From Nocardioides sp. SR21 (lineage in GTDB: Bacteria; Actinomycetota; Actinomycetes; Propionibacteriales; Nocardioidaceae): a stretch of 64,000 bases of DNA. Each line of letters opens with the position of its first letter. Within the stretch, counting starts at the first letter, position 1. Positions 1 to 7,835 of this stretch are shown here, one piece after another. A program made the translations under genes and the position numbers. The stretch covers positions 62,001 to 126,000 of the forward strand of contig NZ_JAKWJR010000008.1 of assembly GCF_022761125.1 (NCBI RefSeq), written 5' to 3'. A model generated the notes under the pieces. It was not told where the DNA came from, searched no databases, and saw nothing but the letters and a program-made list of their open reading frames with translations.

Positions 1-1
1 C

Positions 2-559
2 GACATCCTGGCCCAGATCGACCAAGGCCGGATCGCCATGGATCCGTGGGATCCCGCCATGCTGCAACCGTCGTCGATCGACGTCCGGCTGGACCGGTTC
101 TTCCGGGTGTTCGAGAACCACCGGTACCCGCACATCGACCCGGCCGCCGACCAGTCGGACCTGACCCGCGAGGTCGAGCCCGAGGGCGACGAGCCGTTCA
201 TCCTGCACCCGGGCGAGTTCGTGCTGGGGTCGACGTACGAGGTCGTGTCGCTGCCCGACGACATCGCGGCCCGCGTCGAGGGCAAGTCCTCGCTCGGCCG
301 CCTGGGGCTGCTGACCCACGCGACCGCCGGCTTCGTGGACCCGGGCTTCTCCGGCCACGTGACGCTGGAGCTGGCGAACGTCGCAACGCTGCCGATCAAG
401 CTCTACCCGGGCATGAAGATCGGCCAGTTCTGCTTCTTCCAGCTCACCTCGGCGTCCGACCACCCGTACGGCTCGGCGAAGTACGGGTCGCGCTATCAGG
501 GCCAGCGGGGCCCGACGCCGTCGCGGTCGTTCCAGAACTTCCACCGGACCCAGATCTGA
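2..559 (+). CDS. dcd: dCTP deaminase, 5' end cut by window
   Basis: Deaminates dCTP in the cytosolic route to dTTP. The actinobacterial form usually also has dUTPase activity, giving dUMP directly. The reading frame is open from base 2. Compared with mycobacterial Dcd only about six or seven N-terminal residues are missing. Visible family signatures are QPSSIDVRL near the start, the catalytic-loop region [30 protein letters not shown] containing the catalytic Glu, and the C-terminal [12 protein letters not shown] nucleotide-closing segment. The gene ends in TGA at 557-559, ten bases before an iron box that belongs to the next gene, so the two are probably separate transcription units. Confidence 0.95.
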   Translation, partial: DILAQIDQGRIAMDPWDPAMLQPSSIDVRLDRFFRVFENHRYPHIDPAADQSDLTREVEPEGDEPFILHPGEFVLGSTYEVVSLPDDIAARVEGKSSLGRLGLLTHATAGFVDPGFSGHVTLELANVATLPIKLYPGMKIGQFCFFQLTSASDHPYGSAKYGSRYQGQRGPTPSRSFQNFHRTQI

Positions 560-568
560 GAACCCGTG

Positions 569-588
569 AGGTTAGGCTACCCTAACCT
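569..588. promoter_or_regulatory. IdeR/DmdR-type iron box
   Basis: AGGTTAGG-CTAC-CCTAACCT is an inverted repeat with perfect 8-bp arms. It fits the DtxR/IdeR operator pattern TTAGGNTANNCTAA. It ends one base before the ATG of the siderophore-interacting protein gene at 590, so bound repressor would cover the transcription start region. Iron repression is inferred from motif and gene function. Confidence 0.85.
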
Positions 589-589
589 C

Positions 590-1543
590 ATGACCACGAC
601 CCAGGACCGGCTGCCGATGATCCTCGACGAGGTCGAGGTGGTCCGCGTGGAGCGGCTGTCTCCCGCGTTCGTCCGCGTCGAGCTGGGCGGCGCCTGCCTC
701 GCCGAGTTCGGTGTCGACGGACCGCTCTACGACCAGCGGATCAAGCTCGTGTTCCCGGGGGTGCCCGGCGGGCCGCCCCCGTCGTTCGAGGGCGCCGACG
801 ACTCGTGGTGGGACACCTGGCTGTCGCGCCCCGAGGAGGAGCGCGGCCACATGCGCACCTACACCGTGCGCGACGTGCGCGGCGAGGGCGAGGACACCCG
901 CCTGGTCGTCGACATCGTCGTGCACGCCGACGCCCACGGCGACGTGGGCCCGGGCTGCGCGTGGGCCGAGCGAGCCGCGGTCGGCGACCGCCTCGTGGTG
1001 ATCTGCCCGCGCCGCGGCGAGCAGTACGGCGGCATCGAATTCGTGCCGGGTACGGCGGCGCGGCTGCTGCTGGTCGGCGACGAGACCGCGGTCCCCGCGG
1101 TGTGCGCGATCCTGAGTCAGCTGCCGTGGGACGCGAAGGGCGCGGCGTTCCTCGAGGTCCCCACCGAGGCCGACATCCAGACCGTCCAGCACCCCGAGGG
1201 GGTCGAGGTGGTCTGGCTGGCTCGCGAGGACGGCGCCCACGGTGCCGGCCTGCACGCCGCGGTGCTGGAGCACCTCGGCGCCGGCGGCGCGGTGGTCGAG
1301 GTGGAGCCCGAGGACGTGGACCCCGACCTGTGGGAGACCCCGACGTACTCCTCGTCCGGCGAGGACGTCGAGGCGGTGCTGACCCCGGTCGGCCACGACC
1401 TCGGCGACCTCTACGCCTGGATCGCCGGCGAGTCCGCGCTGGTCACCGGCCTGCGCCGCGCGCTGGTCAAGGACCTCGGCATGGACCGGCGCCAGGTCGC
1501 CTTCATGGGCTACTGGCGCCGCGGCGTGAGCATGAAGTCCTAG
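590..1543 (+). CDS. siderophore-interacting FAD-binding protein (ViuB/SIP family)
   Basis: Predicted cytosolic flavin-dependent ferric-siderophore reductase that releases iron from imported siderophore. The N-terminal FAD-binding barrel carries the RTYTVRDV motif (Arg-x-Tyr-Thr, flavin binding). It is followed by a region with HGDVGPGCAWAERA and the GDETAVPAV nucleotide-binding turn, and the protein ends with MGYWRRG, all typical of the SIP family. Length is 317 residues. ATG at 590 is preferred over an in-frame GTG at 566 because the GTG lies upstream of the iron box. With ATG 590 there is no room for a ribosome site between box and start, so the mRNA is probably leaderless. ATG 617 is an alternative start. 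The upstream box predicts induction by iron starvation. Confidence 0.93.
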   Translation: MTTTQDRLPMILDEVEVVRVERLSPAFVRVELGGACLAEFGVDGPLYDQRIKLVFPGVPGGPPPSFEGADDSWWDTWLSRPEEERGHMRTYTVRDVRGEGEDTRLVVDIVVHADAHGDVGPGCAWAERAAVGDRLVVICPRRGEQYGGIEFVPGTAARLLLVGDETAVPAVCAILSQLPWDAKGAAFLEVPTEADIQTVQHPEGVEVVWLAREDGAHGAGLHAAVLEHLGAGGAVVEVEPEDVDPDLWETPTYSSSGEDVEAVLTPVGHDLGDLYAWIAGESALVTGLRRALVKDLGMDRRQVAFMGYWRRGVSMKS

Positions 1544-1674
1544 CGCACCGATCGCACGCGCCTGGCGGCGTTGTCGTCGCTCGACGTCCCGTTTCGCTTG
1601 AAGGGCGCTTCGCCAGGAGGACGCCTTCGCTCCTCCGCCGTGCCCGGCACGCGCGCTCGGCGCGCTGGTGGTGG

Positions 1675-1830
1675 TCAGTTGTCGATCTTGTCGGCGATCC
1701 GGTGCAGCCGCTGGGCGAGCAGGTGCCGGTGTGCGGTGGCGGGCAGCTTCGGGGTGCCCGCGCGGGCGATGCGCTCGGCGAGCTGGTGGCGGTTCGCCTC
1801 GGCTTCGAGGGCGATGTTCGTGTGCTCCAT
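1675..1830 (-). CDS. small hypothetical protein (51 aa)
   Basis: A 51-codon frame starting with ATG at 1830 behind a good ribosome site (GAGGAG, six bases upstream) and ending in TGA. The product begins MEHTNIALEAEANRHQ and ends LHRIADKIDN. It is rich in Ala, Arg, His and Leu and looks like one or two amphipathic helices. It lies 41 bases downstream of the DUF4097 gene on the same strand and is probably cotranscribed with it and the ribbon-helix-helix gene. No family was recognised. Base composition matches the neighbours. The placed ribosome site and operon position are the main reasons to call it real. Confidence 0.6.
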   Translation of the reverse strand: MEHTNIALEAEANRHQLAERIARAGTPKLPATAHRHLLAQRLHRIADKIDN

Positions 1831-1871
1831 GACGTTCTCCTCTGTTCCTGATGGCGGGTGGGACGGGGTGC

Positions 1872-2699
1872 TCAGACCTCGGTCAGGACGATGTCGCCAC
1901 TGACGGTCCGGGCGCGCAGCTCGAGGTGCTCGGCGCCGTCGGCGGGCTCACCGGCGCCCTGCAGGCTGGAGCGGATCTCGCCGCTGACGGTGGAGATCTC
2001 GGTCCAGACGGGGATGCCGGCCGTGACGCCGATGTGGACGTCCCCGGAGGCGCACTTGGCGGAGAGCTTGCCGCGTCGGGCGGTCTTCACGACCAGGTCG
2101 CCCGAGCCGGTGCTGAAGCTCAGGTCGTTGCCGGCGTCGCTGACCTTCAGGTCGCCTGAGCCGGTCTTCACGACCGCCGGGCCGTGGAGGGTCCACAGCT
2201 GGACGTCGCCGGAGCCGGTGGAGACCATCGTCGAGCCCGAGGCCTCGACGACGAGGACGTCGCCCGAGCCGCTCTTGGCCTTGAGGCCGGAGCTCGCCTG
2301 CTCGACGCGGACGTCGCCCGAGCCGGTCTCCACGACCAGGGGCCCGTCCGCGGCGTCGACCTCCACGTCGCCGGAGCCGCTCTTGAGCTGGCCGGTCGAG
2401 ACGCTGCCGGTCACGGTGATGTCGGCGCTGCCGGTGCGGACCGCGACCTCGCTGGACGTCGGCAGCGTGATCAGCACGTCGAGCCGGTCGCTGTTGCCGA
2501 AGCTCACCAGGGAGCGCTGCTTGGGCCCGACCACGCTGATCTGGCTGCCCTCCTGGCGCACCAGCACCTGGTCGGCGTCACGGCCGGTGATCTGCACGTG
2601 GGTCTCGGCGGTCTCGGTCGCCACGACCTTCACCGAGCCCTTGCCGATCTCGGTGAACAGGCGGACGGGCTGGGGGGTCTCGAAGTGGTGCTCGGTCAT
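1872..2699 (-). CDS. DUF4097 beta-strand repeat protein
   Basis: A 275-residue protein made of about ten successive coils of the form S/T-G-S-G-D-V/L-x-V (for example KSGSGDVEV, ETGSGDVRV, KTGSGDLKV, RTVSGDIVL). This is the hallmark of the DUF4097 single-stranded right-handed beta-solenoid family. No signal peptide or membrane segment is visible (start MTEHHFETPQPVRLF), so it appears cytosolic, unlike many DUF4097 proteins that are exported. It is the middle gene of a three-gene minus-strand set: RHH regulator, 165-base gap, this gene, 41-base gap, small protein. Molecular function is unknown for the family. The gap upstream contains a 14-bp palindrome CCGGCGTACGCCGG at 2733-2746. Confidence 0.88.
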   Translation of the reverse strand: MTEHHFETPQPVRLFTEIGKGSVKVVATETAETHVQITGRDADQVLVRQEGSQISVVGPKQRSLVSFGNSDRLDVLITLPTSSEVAVRTGSADITVTGSVSTGQLKSGSGDVEVDAADGPLVVETGSGDVRVEQASSGLKAKSGSGDVLVVEASGSTMVSTGSGDVQLWTLHGPAVVKTGSGDLKVSDAGNDLSFSTGSGDLVVKTARRGKLSAKCASGDVHIGVTAGIPVWTEISTVSGEIRSSLQGAGEPADGAEHLELRARTVSGDIVLTEV

Positions 2700-2864
2700 C
2701 AGAGTCTCCTGAGGGTGTGTTCGTCCACGGGGCCGGCGTACGCCGGTCCCGGAGGGTGGTTGGTCTGGTGGGCCTACGTGCTGGGTCTCGACACGTCGGC
2801 CGCGACGTCATGCCTCAGTCGCGGGCCTCGCTCGACCATCGGCGGATCCGCTGGCGCGTCTCCG

Positions 2865-3413
2865 CTAGACCCAGCCCGACATGCGCTTGTTGCTGCCGCG
2901 CTTGCCGGTGAAGGGGTCGTTGCCGCTGAGGAACGGGATGCTGGACAGGTCGATGTCGACGTTGATCGCGTTGTCGCGGTTGGTGGCGGCGCGGACGACG
3001 TTCACCAGCCAGGTGTTGAGCGAGTGGCCGGAGCGGTTCGCCATCTCCTCGGCCTTGGCCTTGACCGACTCGGGGATGCGGAGCGTGACGCGGGCGACCG
3101 CGCCCTCGTCCTCGAGGTCGTCCTCCACGGCCGGCGCGGGGGCGCTGGTCGGGGCGGACGGCGCCTGGTGGACGAGGAAGGCGAGGTCGCGGCCGTCGAG
3201 GCGGACGTCGACGCCGCCCTCGGGCATCTCCGCGGTGATCTCGGCGGCGGCCTGGGAGACCGCCTCCATGAGCGCGAGGCGGGCCGCGGGGTCGAGCGCG
3301 AAGCTCAGCCGCTCGGCCGCCGCCCGGGCGTCGGGCCCGGCCGCCTCGGCCGCCGCGAGCAGGTCGCGGCGGAGGTTCTCGACGTACGGCGTGATGTCCA
3401 TGTGCACCACCAT
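2865..3413 (-). CDS. ribbon-helix-helix (HicB/Arc-like) regulator
   Basis: A 182-residue protein with a C-terminal ribbon-helix-helix domain. A short beta strand VARVTLRIPESVK is followed by two helices (AKAEEMANRSG, SLNTWLVNVVRAAT), the fold of Arc/CopG/HicB DNA-binding antitoxins. The N-terminal 100 residues are Ala-rich helices of unknown role, and the C-terminus is basic and polar. No toxin gene is adjacent; the neighbour is a DUF4097 protein. ATG at 3413 is the first good start, with an internal ATG 12 bases later. Three TGACRTCA-type octamers lie over and just upstream of the start, the expected place for autoregulation by an RHH dimer array. Whether it is an antitoxin or a plain repressor is not decidable here. 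Confidence 0.8.
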   Translation of the reverse strand: MVVHMDITPYVENLRRDLLAAAEAAGPDARAAAERLSFALDPAARLALMEAVSQAAAEITAEMPEGGVDVRLDGRDLAFLVHQAPSAPTSAPAPAVEDDLEDEGAVARVTLRIPESVKAKAEEMANRSGHSLNTWLVNVVRAATNRDNAINVDIDLSSIPFLSGNDPFTGKRGSNKRMSGWV

Positions 3414-3453
3414 GACATCACCATGACGTCACGTCAACCCCTGAGTGACGTCA
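3413..3453. promoter_or_regulatory. phased TGACRTCA octamers in a divergent promoter
   Basis: TGACATCA at 3413-3420, TGACGTCA at 3424-3431 and TGACGTCA at 3446-3453. The last two are perfect palindromes. Start-to-start spacing is 11 and 22 bases, one and two helical turns, so all sites face the same side of DNA. They lie between the RHH gene (minus) and the symporter gene (plus). Operator role for the RHH protein is inferred. Confidence 0.55.
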
Positions 3454-3520
3454 TCCTGGTGCGAACCTGGTGTCGTGTTTGGCGCACCGCCGCTCCGGGA
3501 ACCCAGCCGGGGTGATTGTC

Positions 3521-5251
3521 ATGGCGAGCGACACGATCATCTCCGCGGCTCCCGTCGACTACCTGATCGTGCTGCTGTACTTCGCGGTCGTCCTCGGCAT
3601 CGGTGCGCTGGCCCGTCGGCAGGTCTCCGACTCCATCGACTTCTTCCTCTCGGGCCGTTCGCTGCCCGCGTGGGTGACCGGGCTGGCGTTCATCTCCGCC
3701 AACCTCGGTGCGGTCGAGATCATGGGCATGTCGGCCTCGGGCGCACAGTTCGGGCTGCCGACGGTGCACTACTTCTGGGTCGGCGCGATCCCCGCGATGC
3801 TGTTCCTCGGCGTCGTGATGATGCCGTTCTACTACGGCTCGAAGGTCCGCTCGGTGCCGGAGTTCATGCGCCGCCGGTTCGGTACCGGAGCCCACCTGGT
3901 CAACGCGATCTCGTTCGCGGTCGCCCAGCTGCTCATCGCCGGCATCAACCTGTTCCTGCTCGGCACGATCATCCGCGCGATGCTCGGCTGGAACCTGTAC
4001 GTCGCCCTGATCGTCGCCGCCGTGATCGTGCTGTCGTACATCACGCTCGGCGGGCTGAGCGCGGCGATCTACAACGAGGTGCTGCAGTTCTTCGTGATCG
4101 TCGCGTCGCTGCTGCCGCTCACCCTGCTCGGCCTGCACCGCGTCGGTGGCTGGGACGGCCTCACGGACGGCATCACCAAGGCCGCCGAGGCGAACCCGGA
4201 CACCATCCCGCCCGCCGACCAGCAGCTGAACTCGTGGCCCGGGCTGCCGCTGACCGGCTTCGACTCCGAGCTGTGGTCGGTCGTCGGCATCGTGTTCGGC
4301 CTCGGCTTCGTGCTCTCCTTCGGCTACTGGACGACGAACTTCGTCGAGGTGCAGCGTGCGCTGGCCTCCGACTCGATCTCCTCGGCGCGCAAGACGCCGA
4401 TCATCGGGTCGTTCCCGAAGATGTTCATCCCGTTCATCACGATCCTGCCCGGCATGATCGCCGCGGTGCTCGTCACCCAGATCTCCGACCTGAAGGCGGG
4501 CGAGACGCCACCTGGCGGAGCGTCGGGGGAGGGCGTCAGCTACAACGACTCGCTGCTCTACCTGATGCGCGAGGTGCTGCCGAACGGCCTGCTGGGCCTG
4601 GCGATCGCGGGCCTGCTCGCGGCGTTCATGGCCGGCATGGCGGCGAACATCTCGGCGTTCAACACCGTGCTCAGCTACGACCTCTGGCAGCAGTACGTCG
4701 TCAAGGACCGCTCGGACGGCTACTACCTGACGGTCGGCCGCGTGGCGACGGTCGCGGCCACCGCGATCGCGATCTTCACCGCCACCCTGGCCAGCAACTT
4801 CTCGAACATCATGGACTACCTGCAGGTGCTGTTCGGGTTCTTCAACGCTCCGCTGTTCGCCACGTTCATCCTCGGCATGTTCTGGAAGCGGATGACCCCG
4901 ACGGCCGGATGGGTCGGCCTCGTCGCCGGCACCGTCTCGGCGGTCGCGATCGCTTTCCTCAGCGAGGACGCCTTCGGGTCCTGGAGCACCGGGGTCATCC
5001 CGCTCGGCGGTCAGGGCGCGGCGTTCGTCGCCGCGGGCGTCGCGTTCGCGGTCGACATCGTGCTGTCGATCGTGGTCTCGCTGGTCACCAAGCCGAAGGC
5101 GGACTCCGAGCTGCGCGGACTGGTCTACTCGGAGACACCTCGGGCCGACCTGGTCGACCCCAAGGAGGCGTCGTACCCGTGGTACCGCCGCACGTTGCCG
5201 CTGGCCGGCATCTCGCTCGTCCTCGTCGTCATCCTGAACATCATCTTCTGA
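3521..5251 (+). CDS. sodium:solute symporter (SSS family)
   Basis: A 576-residue integral membrane protein with about 13 hydrophobic segments, predicted to import a small organic solute with sodium. SSS features are the N-terminal segment DYLIVLLYFAVVLG, the DFFLSGRSLPAWVTGLA region after helix 1, and GMSASGAQFG. Substrate is not evident; family members carry sugars, proline, carboxylates or inositol. The ATG at 3521 is preferred to upstream in-frame starts because homologous sequence begins there and a GGGGTG stretch lies about nine bases before it. A small membrane protein follows after 10 bases, indicating one transcript. The divergent promoter is shared with the RHH gene, so the octamer array could also control this transporter. 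Confidence 0.9.
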   Translation: MASDTIISAAPVDYLIVLLYFAVVLGIGALARRQVSDSIDFFLSGRSLPAWVTGLAFISANLGAVEIMGMSASGAQFGLPTVHYFWVGAIPAMLFLGVVMMPFYYGSKVRSVPEFMRRRFGTGAHLVNAISFAVAQLLIAGINLFLLGTIIRAMLGWNLYVALIVAAVIVLSYITLGGLSAAIYNEVLQFFVIVASLLPLTLLGLHRVGGWDGLTDGITKAAEANPDTIPPADQQLNSWPGLPLTGFDSELWSVVGIVFGLGFVLSFGYWTTNFVEVQRALASDSISSARKTPIIGSFPKMFIPFITILPGMIAAVLVTQISDLKAGETPPGGASGEGVSYNDSLLYLMREVLPNGLLGLAIAGLLAAFMAGMAANISAFNTVLSYDLWQQYVVKDRSDGYYLTVGRVATVAATAIAIFTATLASNFSNIMDYLQVLFGFFNAPLFATFILGMFWKRMTPTAGWVGLVAGTVSAVAIAFLSEDAFGSWSTGVIPLGGQGAAFVAAGVAFAVDIVLSIVVSLVTKPKADSELRGLVYSETPRADLVDPKEASYPWYRRTLPLAGISLVLVVILNIIF

Positions 5252-5261
5252 GGAGCCCGCC

Positions 5262-5528
5262 ATGTCCGACTCGACCACGGCGCCCAAGCGGCACGCTGCT
5301 GGACTGCTCGACATCCGCAACATCATCGGCGGGCTGCTGTTCGTGTACGGCGTGATCCTCACGCTGATGGGGATCTTCGGCGACAAGGAGCTCGAGAAGA
5401 CCGGCGACGTGAACGCGAACCTGTGGGCCGGGCTCGCCCTCCTCGTCGCGGGTGCCGGCTTCATGCTCTGGGCGCGGCTGCGCCCGCTGCAGGTGCCCGA
5501 GCATCACGAGGACGACGGCGAGGCGTAG
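5262..5528 (+). CDS. small two-helix membrane protein
   Basis: An 88-residue protein with two membrane helices (about residues 22-40 and 54-70) separated by a charged loop, with an acidic C-terminus EHHEDDGEA. It starts 10 bases after the symporter stop with AGGAG seven bases upstream of ATG, so it is translated from the same mRNA. Many SSS transporters have a small partner or downstream membrane peptide, and a role in transporter assembly is possible but not shown. Its 3' end overlaps the convergent PASTA-protein gene by 25 bases. Confidence 0.75.
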   Translation: MSDSTTAPKRHAAGLLDIRNIIGGLLFVYGVILTLMGIFGDKELEKTGDVNANLWAGLALLVAGAGFMLWARLRPLQVPEHHEDDGEA

Positions 5529-6367
5529 AGCCTCACATCCCCGATCTCGCCGTCCTCGCGGACGACCTCGACCTCGACGCCCCGGCCGATGCCGCCCGCC
5601 GGCCGGACCAGCAGGTGGAACGAGTCGGCGTGGCCGGTGTCGGTGGGGGTGACCCGGATGGCCGGCAGCGAGTAGGTCAGTGGTCGCTCGTCGACCAGCG
5701 CGACCTGTGCCGAGGCGTCGCGCAGCGCCTCGAGCACGTCGGGGGCGACCGCGGACGTCGGGTCGGCGAGCTCCGGCGCGGGGCCGCGTCCGTTGGCGAA
5801 GTCGAGCAGTCGCCAGGCGGTCTCGCGGTCCGTGTAGTTGCTCAAGCAGTCTACGTCTGCGGGTAGAGAGGTGTAGACGACGATATCGTCGCCCGATTCG
5901 TACGGCGCTCCCGCGGGCGGGATGCTCCCGAGCACCCGGTCGAGCACCTCGCAGGCACGTCGCGGCTTCAGCGTCACCCGGAGGCCTCGGTCCTCGAGGA
6001 GCTGCTGGGCCGTGGCGCCGTCGTACCCGAACAGGGACGGCACCTGGTCGTCGTGGAGCCGGTCGTCGGGCGGCGGGTCGGGCCGGGTGAGCGCGACCCC
6101 GGCTCCGACCGCGACCAGGGAGGCCGCGAGGGCCAGCGCGCGGGGGAGGCGACGGCCGTGAGGCGCGGCGGGCGGCGCTCCGAGGACCTCGTCGCGCAGC
6201 GCCTCGTGGACGAGCGGGTCGGGGTCCTCGGCGCGCCGGATCCGGCGCTCGTTGCGGGCGAGCACCCGCTGCACGAGGGCCGGCGCGTCCTCCTCGGGCA
6301 CGCTCAGGTCGACCGCGGCGCGGACCAGCGCGTGCCAGCGGGCGTCGAGGTACTCCCGGGGGTCCAC
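5504..6367 (-). CDS. membrane PASTA protein with sigma-region-2-like N-terminus
   Basis: A 287-residue protein with three parts. Residues 1-62 are cytosolic and resemble region 2 of the nearby SigE-type sigma factor: EY, AR, LVR, AV-L, P and VQ occur at matching places in MDPREYLDARWHALVRAAV versus MEFSEYVAARRPTLVRTAV. Residues 74-94 form one membrane helix. Residues 108-168 form a PASTA domain (VPSLFGYDGATAQQLLEDRG, then SIPPAGAPYESGDDIVVY). The remainder is an extracellular domain of unknown type. It is the last gene of a four-gene operon headed by the sigma factor, starting 4 bases after the lipoprotein stop. PASTA domains in Ser/Thr kinases bind muropeptides, so an envelope-sensing role is inferred. 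The sigma-like part lacks regions 3 and 4. Confidence 0.75.
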   Translation of the reverse strand: MDPREYLDARWHALVRAAVDLSVPEEDAPALVQRVLARNERRIRRAEDPDPLVHEALRDEVLGAPPAAPHGRRLPRALALAASLVAVGAGVALTRPDPPPDDRLHDDQVPSLFGYDGATAQQLLEDRGLRVTLKPRRACEVLDRVLGSIPPAGAPYESGDDIVVYTSLPADVDCLSNYTDRETAWRLLDFANGRGPAPELADPTSAVAPDVLEALRDASAQVALVDERPLTYSLPAIRVTPTDTGHADSFHLLVRPAGGIGRGVEVEVVREDGEIGDVRLYASPSSS

Positions 6368-6371
6368 GGAC

Positions 6372-6947
6372 CTACCCTGCGCCTAGGAGGGTGGAGACGG
6401 CTACCAGCTGGCCCTCGTCGTTCGCGAACAGCTGGACCGCGAAGTCGTCGGCGCAACCGCCGACCGAGCGCTTCGCCGGGACGACGACGACCCGGTCGAG
6501 CGTGCGCAGGGGCTTCGGGATCGGGCCGTAGGTCTGCAGGCAGTCGCTCTCCACGGCCTCGGTGTAGTCGAGCTTGCGGTGCTGCTTCAGCACCCGGACC
6601 GGCGAGATCGGGCACGACCGCCCGGCGTACTCGCCGACCTCGGTGCACGTGGCCCAGGCCGGCAGGTCGGCCGCCAGTCCGGGCGTGACGACCCCGGTGA
6701 GCGCGTTGCCCAGGTAGAGGGCGACCTGGCGCTCCATCGGCGGGACGGGGCCGCCCCGGACGAAGTCCACGAACGAGGTGCCGACGTCGGGGGTGGGCTC
6801 GGGCTCGGGTTCGGGCTCGGGTTCATGCTCGGGCTCCGCTGGGGTGGCGGACTCCGTCGGCTCCGATGCCTCTGGCGCCGTCTCCCCACCGCATCCGGTG
6901 AGGAGGGCCGCGCTGAGTGCGAGGGCGAGGATCGATCGGATCGGCAT
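6372..6947 (-). CDS. lipoprotein of the sigma/PASTA operon
   Basis: A 191-residue exported lipoprotein. The signal peptide MPIRSILALALSAALLTGC ends in the lipobox LTGC (Cys 19). It is followed by a Pro/Glu/Thr-rich linker containing a run of EP dipeptides (about residues 38-54) and a roughly 130-residue globular domain with several Cys residues. A C-terminal Cys-containing stretch (GGCADDFAVQLF) and the end VAVSTLLGAG suggest a compact extracellular fold. The domain resembles GerM/sporulation-type lipoproteins only loosely and is not assigned. It lies 9 bases after the PASTA gene and 4 bases before the sigma-like PASTA gene, so it is probably an extracytoplasmic component of the same signalling system. 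Confidence 0.75.
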   Translation of the reverse strand: MPIRSILALALSAALLTGCGGETAPEASEPTESATPAEPEHEPEPEPEPEPTPDVGTSFVDFVRGGPVPPMERQVALYLGNALTGVVTPGLAADLPAWATCTEVGEYAGRSCPISPVRVLKQHRKLDYTEAVESDCLQTYGPIPKPLRTLDRVVVVPAKRSVGGCADDFAVQLFANDEGQLVAVSTLLGAG

Positions 6948-6956
6948 GAGGATCCC

Positions 6957-7835
6957 CTACCCCGTTGGCGAGCCCCCGACGCGTTCACGCAGTCCGACCG
7001 CCTCGATGAGCCAGTCGGCGTTGCGGTGCACGCTGACGACGAACTCCTGCGTGCAGAAGACGCCGTCGGTCGGCAGCTGTACCCCGATCTGTGCATCGGG
7101 AGCGCCGAATCCGCGGACGCCGGTCTCGAACGTGCACGCCGGGTCGGGTACGGCCGTCAGCATCGGAGACTGGTGGTGGGTAGTGCCTGCCGCCCCGATC
7201 GGGTAGGGCCGGTGGGCCGCTGCGACGAGCTCGTCGAGGATCGAGATGCAGGATTCGTCGGCCGCGCACACCCGCCACCGGTTCGCATCCGCAGCCTGGT
7301 CGGCCGTGAGGGCCACCTGGTTGCCGGATCCGTCGTACAACGTGACGATCTGCGCGAGCCGGGGCACGGGACCGCGGCCGTCGGCGAACGCCAGCAGTCC
7401 CAGCATCGCGTCCTCGTCAGCGATGCAGAAGCCAGGCCCGGGCGTTGCGTGCCGGACCACGACCTCGCTCCCCGGGGCGACGGGCGTGCCGGCGGCGGGC
7501 TCGGTGCCCAGGACGTAGTTCCGCTTGCACATCGGGGTGCTCTCCACGCGCGTCGTAACGCCGGCGTCGAGCAGCGCTCGCTCCGCCGCATCGAGGCCGT
7601 AGCCGAGGACGGACGGGATCGACACCTTCTCGGGCGCCGGCGCCGGCTCCGGGTTGCTGCTCGCTCGGTCGGCGACCACGGCGAGCGCGGCAATCAGCAC
7701 GACTGCGGCCGCCGCGGCCAGTGCGGGCCACGCGTGCCGACGGGGCGGTACGTCGATGAGCGGGGGCGCCGGGTCGACCTCGATGGACTGGCCGGCACGG
7801 TGCAGGAGAAGCCGCGCGTCGTCGTCGGTCAGCAT
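6957..7835 (-). CDS. membrane-anchored PASTA protein, putative anti-sigma partner
   Basis: A 292-residue protein with a short acidic cytosolic N-terminus (MLTDDDARLLLHRAGQ), one membrane helix (about residues 34-54), a PASTA domain (IPSVLGYGLDAAERALLDAG to GTPVAPGSEVVVRHA) and a roughly 170-residue extracellular domain with paired Cys. ATG at 7835 overlaps the sigma factor stop by seven bases, so translation is coupled. This is the usual place for an anti-sigma factor, but the cytosolic part is too short for a normal zinc-finger anti-sigma domain. It shares architecture with the last gene of the operon, suggesting duplication. A ligand-sensing role is inferred. Confidence 0.78.
   Translation of the reverse strand: MLTDDDARLLLHRAGQSIEVDPAPPLIDVPPRRHAWPALAAAAAVVLIAALAVVADRASSNPEPAPAPEKVSIPSVLGYGLDAAERALLDAGVTTRVESTPMCKRNYVLGTEPAAGTPVAPGSEVVVRHATPGPGFCIADEDAMLGLLAFADGRGPVPRLAQIVTLYDGSGNQVALTADQAADANRWRVCAADESCISILDELVAAAHRPYPIGAAGTTHHQSPMLTAVPDPACTFETGVRGFGAPDAQIGVQLPTDGVFCTQEFVVSVHRNADWLIEAVGLRERVGGSPTG

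Noticed and set aside
1872..2699. Tandem nucleotide repeats first suspected as a CRISPR-like or satellite array
   Set aside because: Repeat units are irregular in length and encode a continuous GSGD beta-solenoid protein; no spacer structure exists.
2733..2746. CCGGCGTACGCCGG palindrome between the RHH and DUF4097 genes as an operator
   Set aside because: The same 14-mer also arises by codon use near 55937 inside a coding region, so chance in GC-rich DNA cannot be excluded.
3434..5464. Minus-strand open frame antisense to the symporter gene
   Set aside because: Composition is Arg/Asp/Gln-rich without domains, and it mirrors the codon pattern of the SSS transporter, which has clear family motifs.
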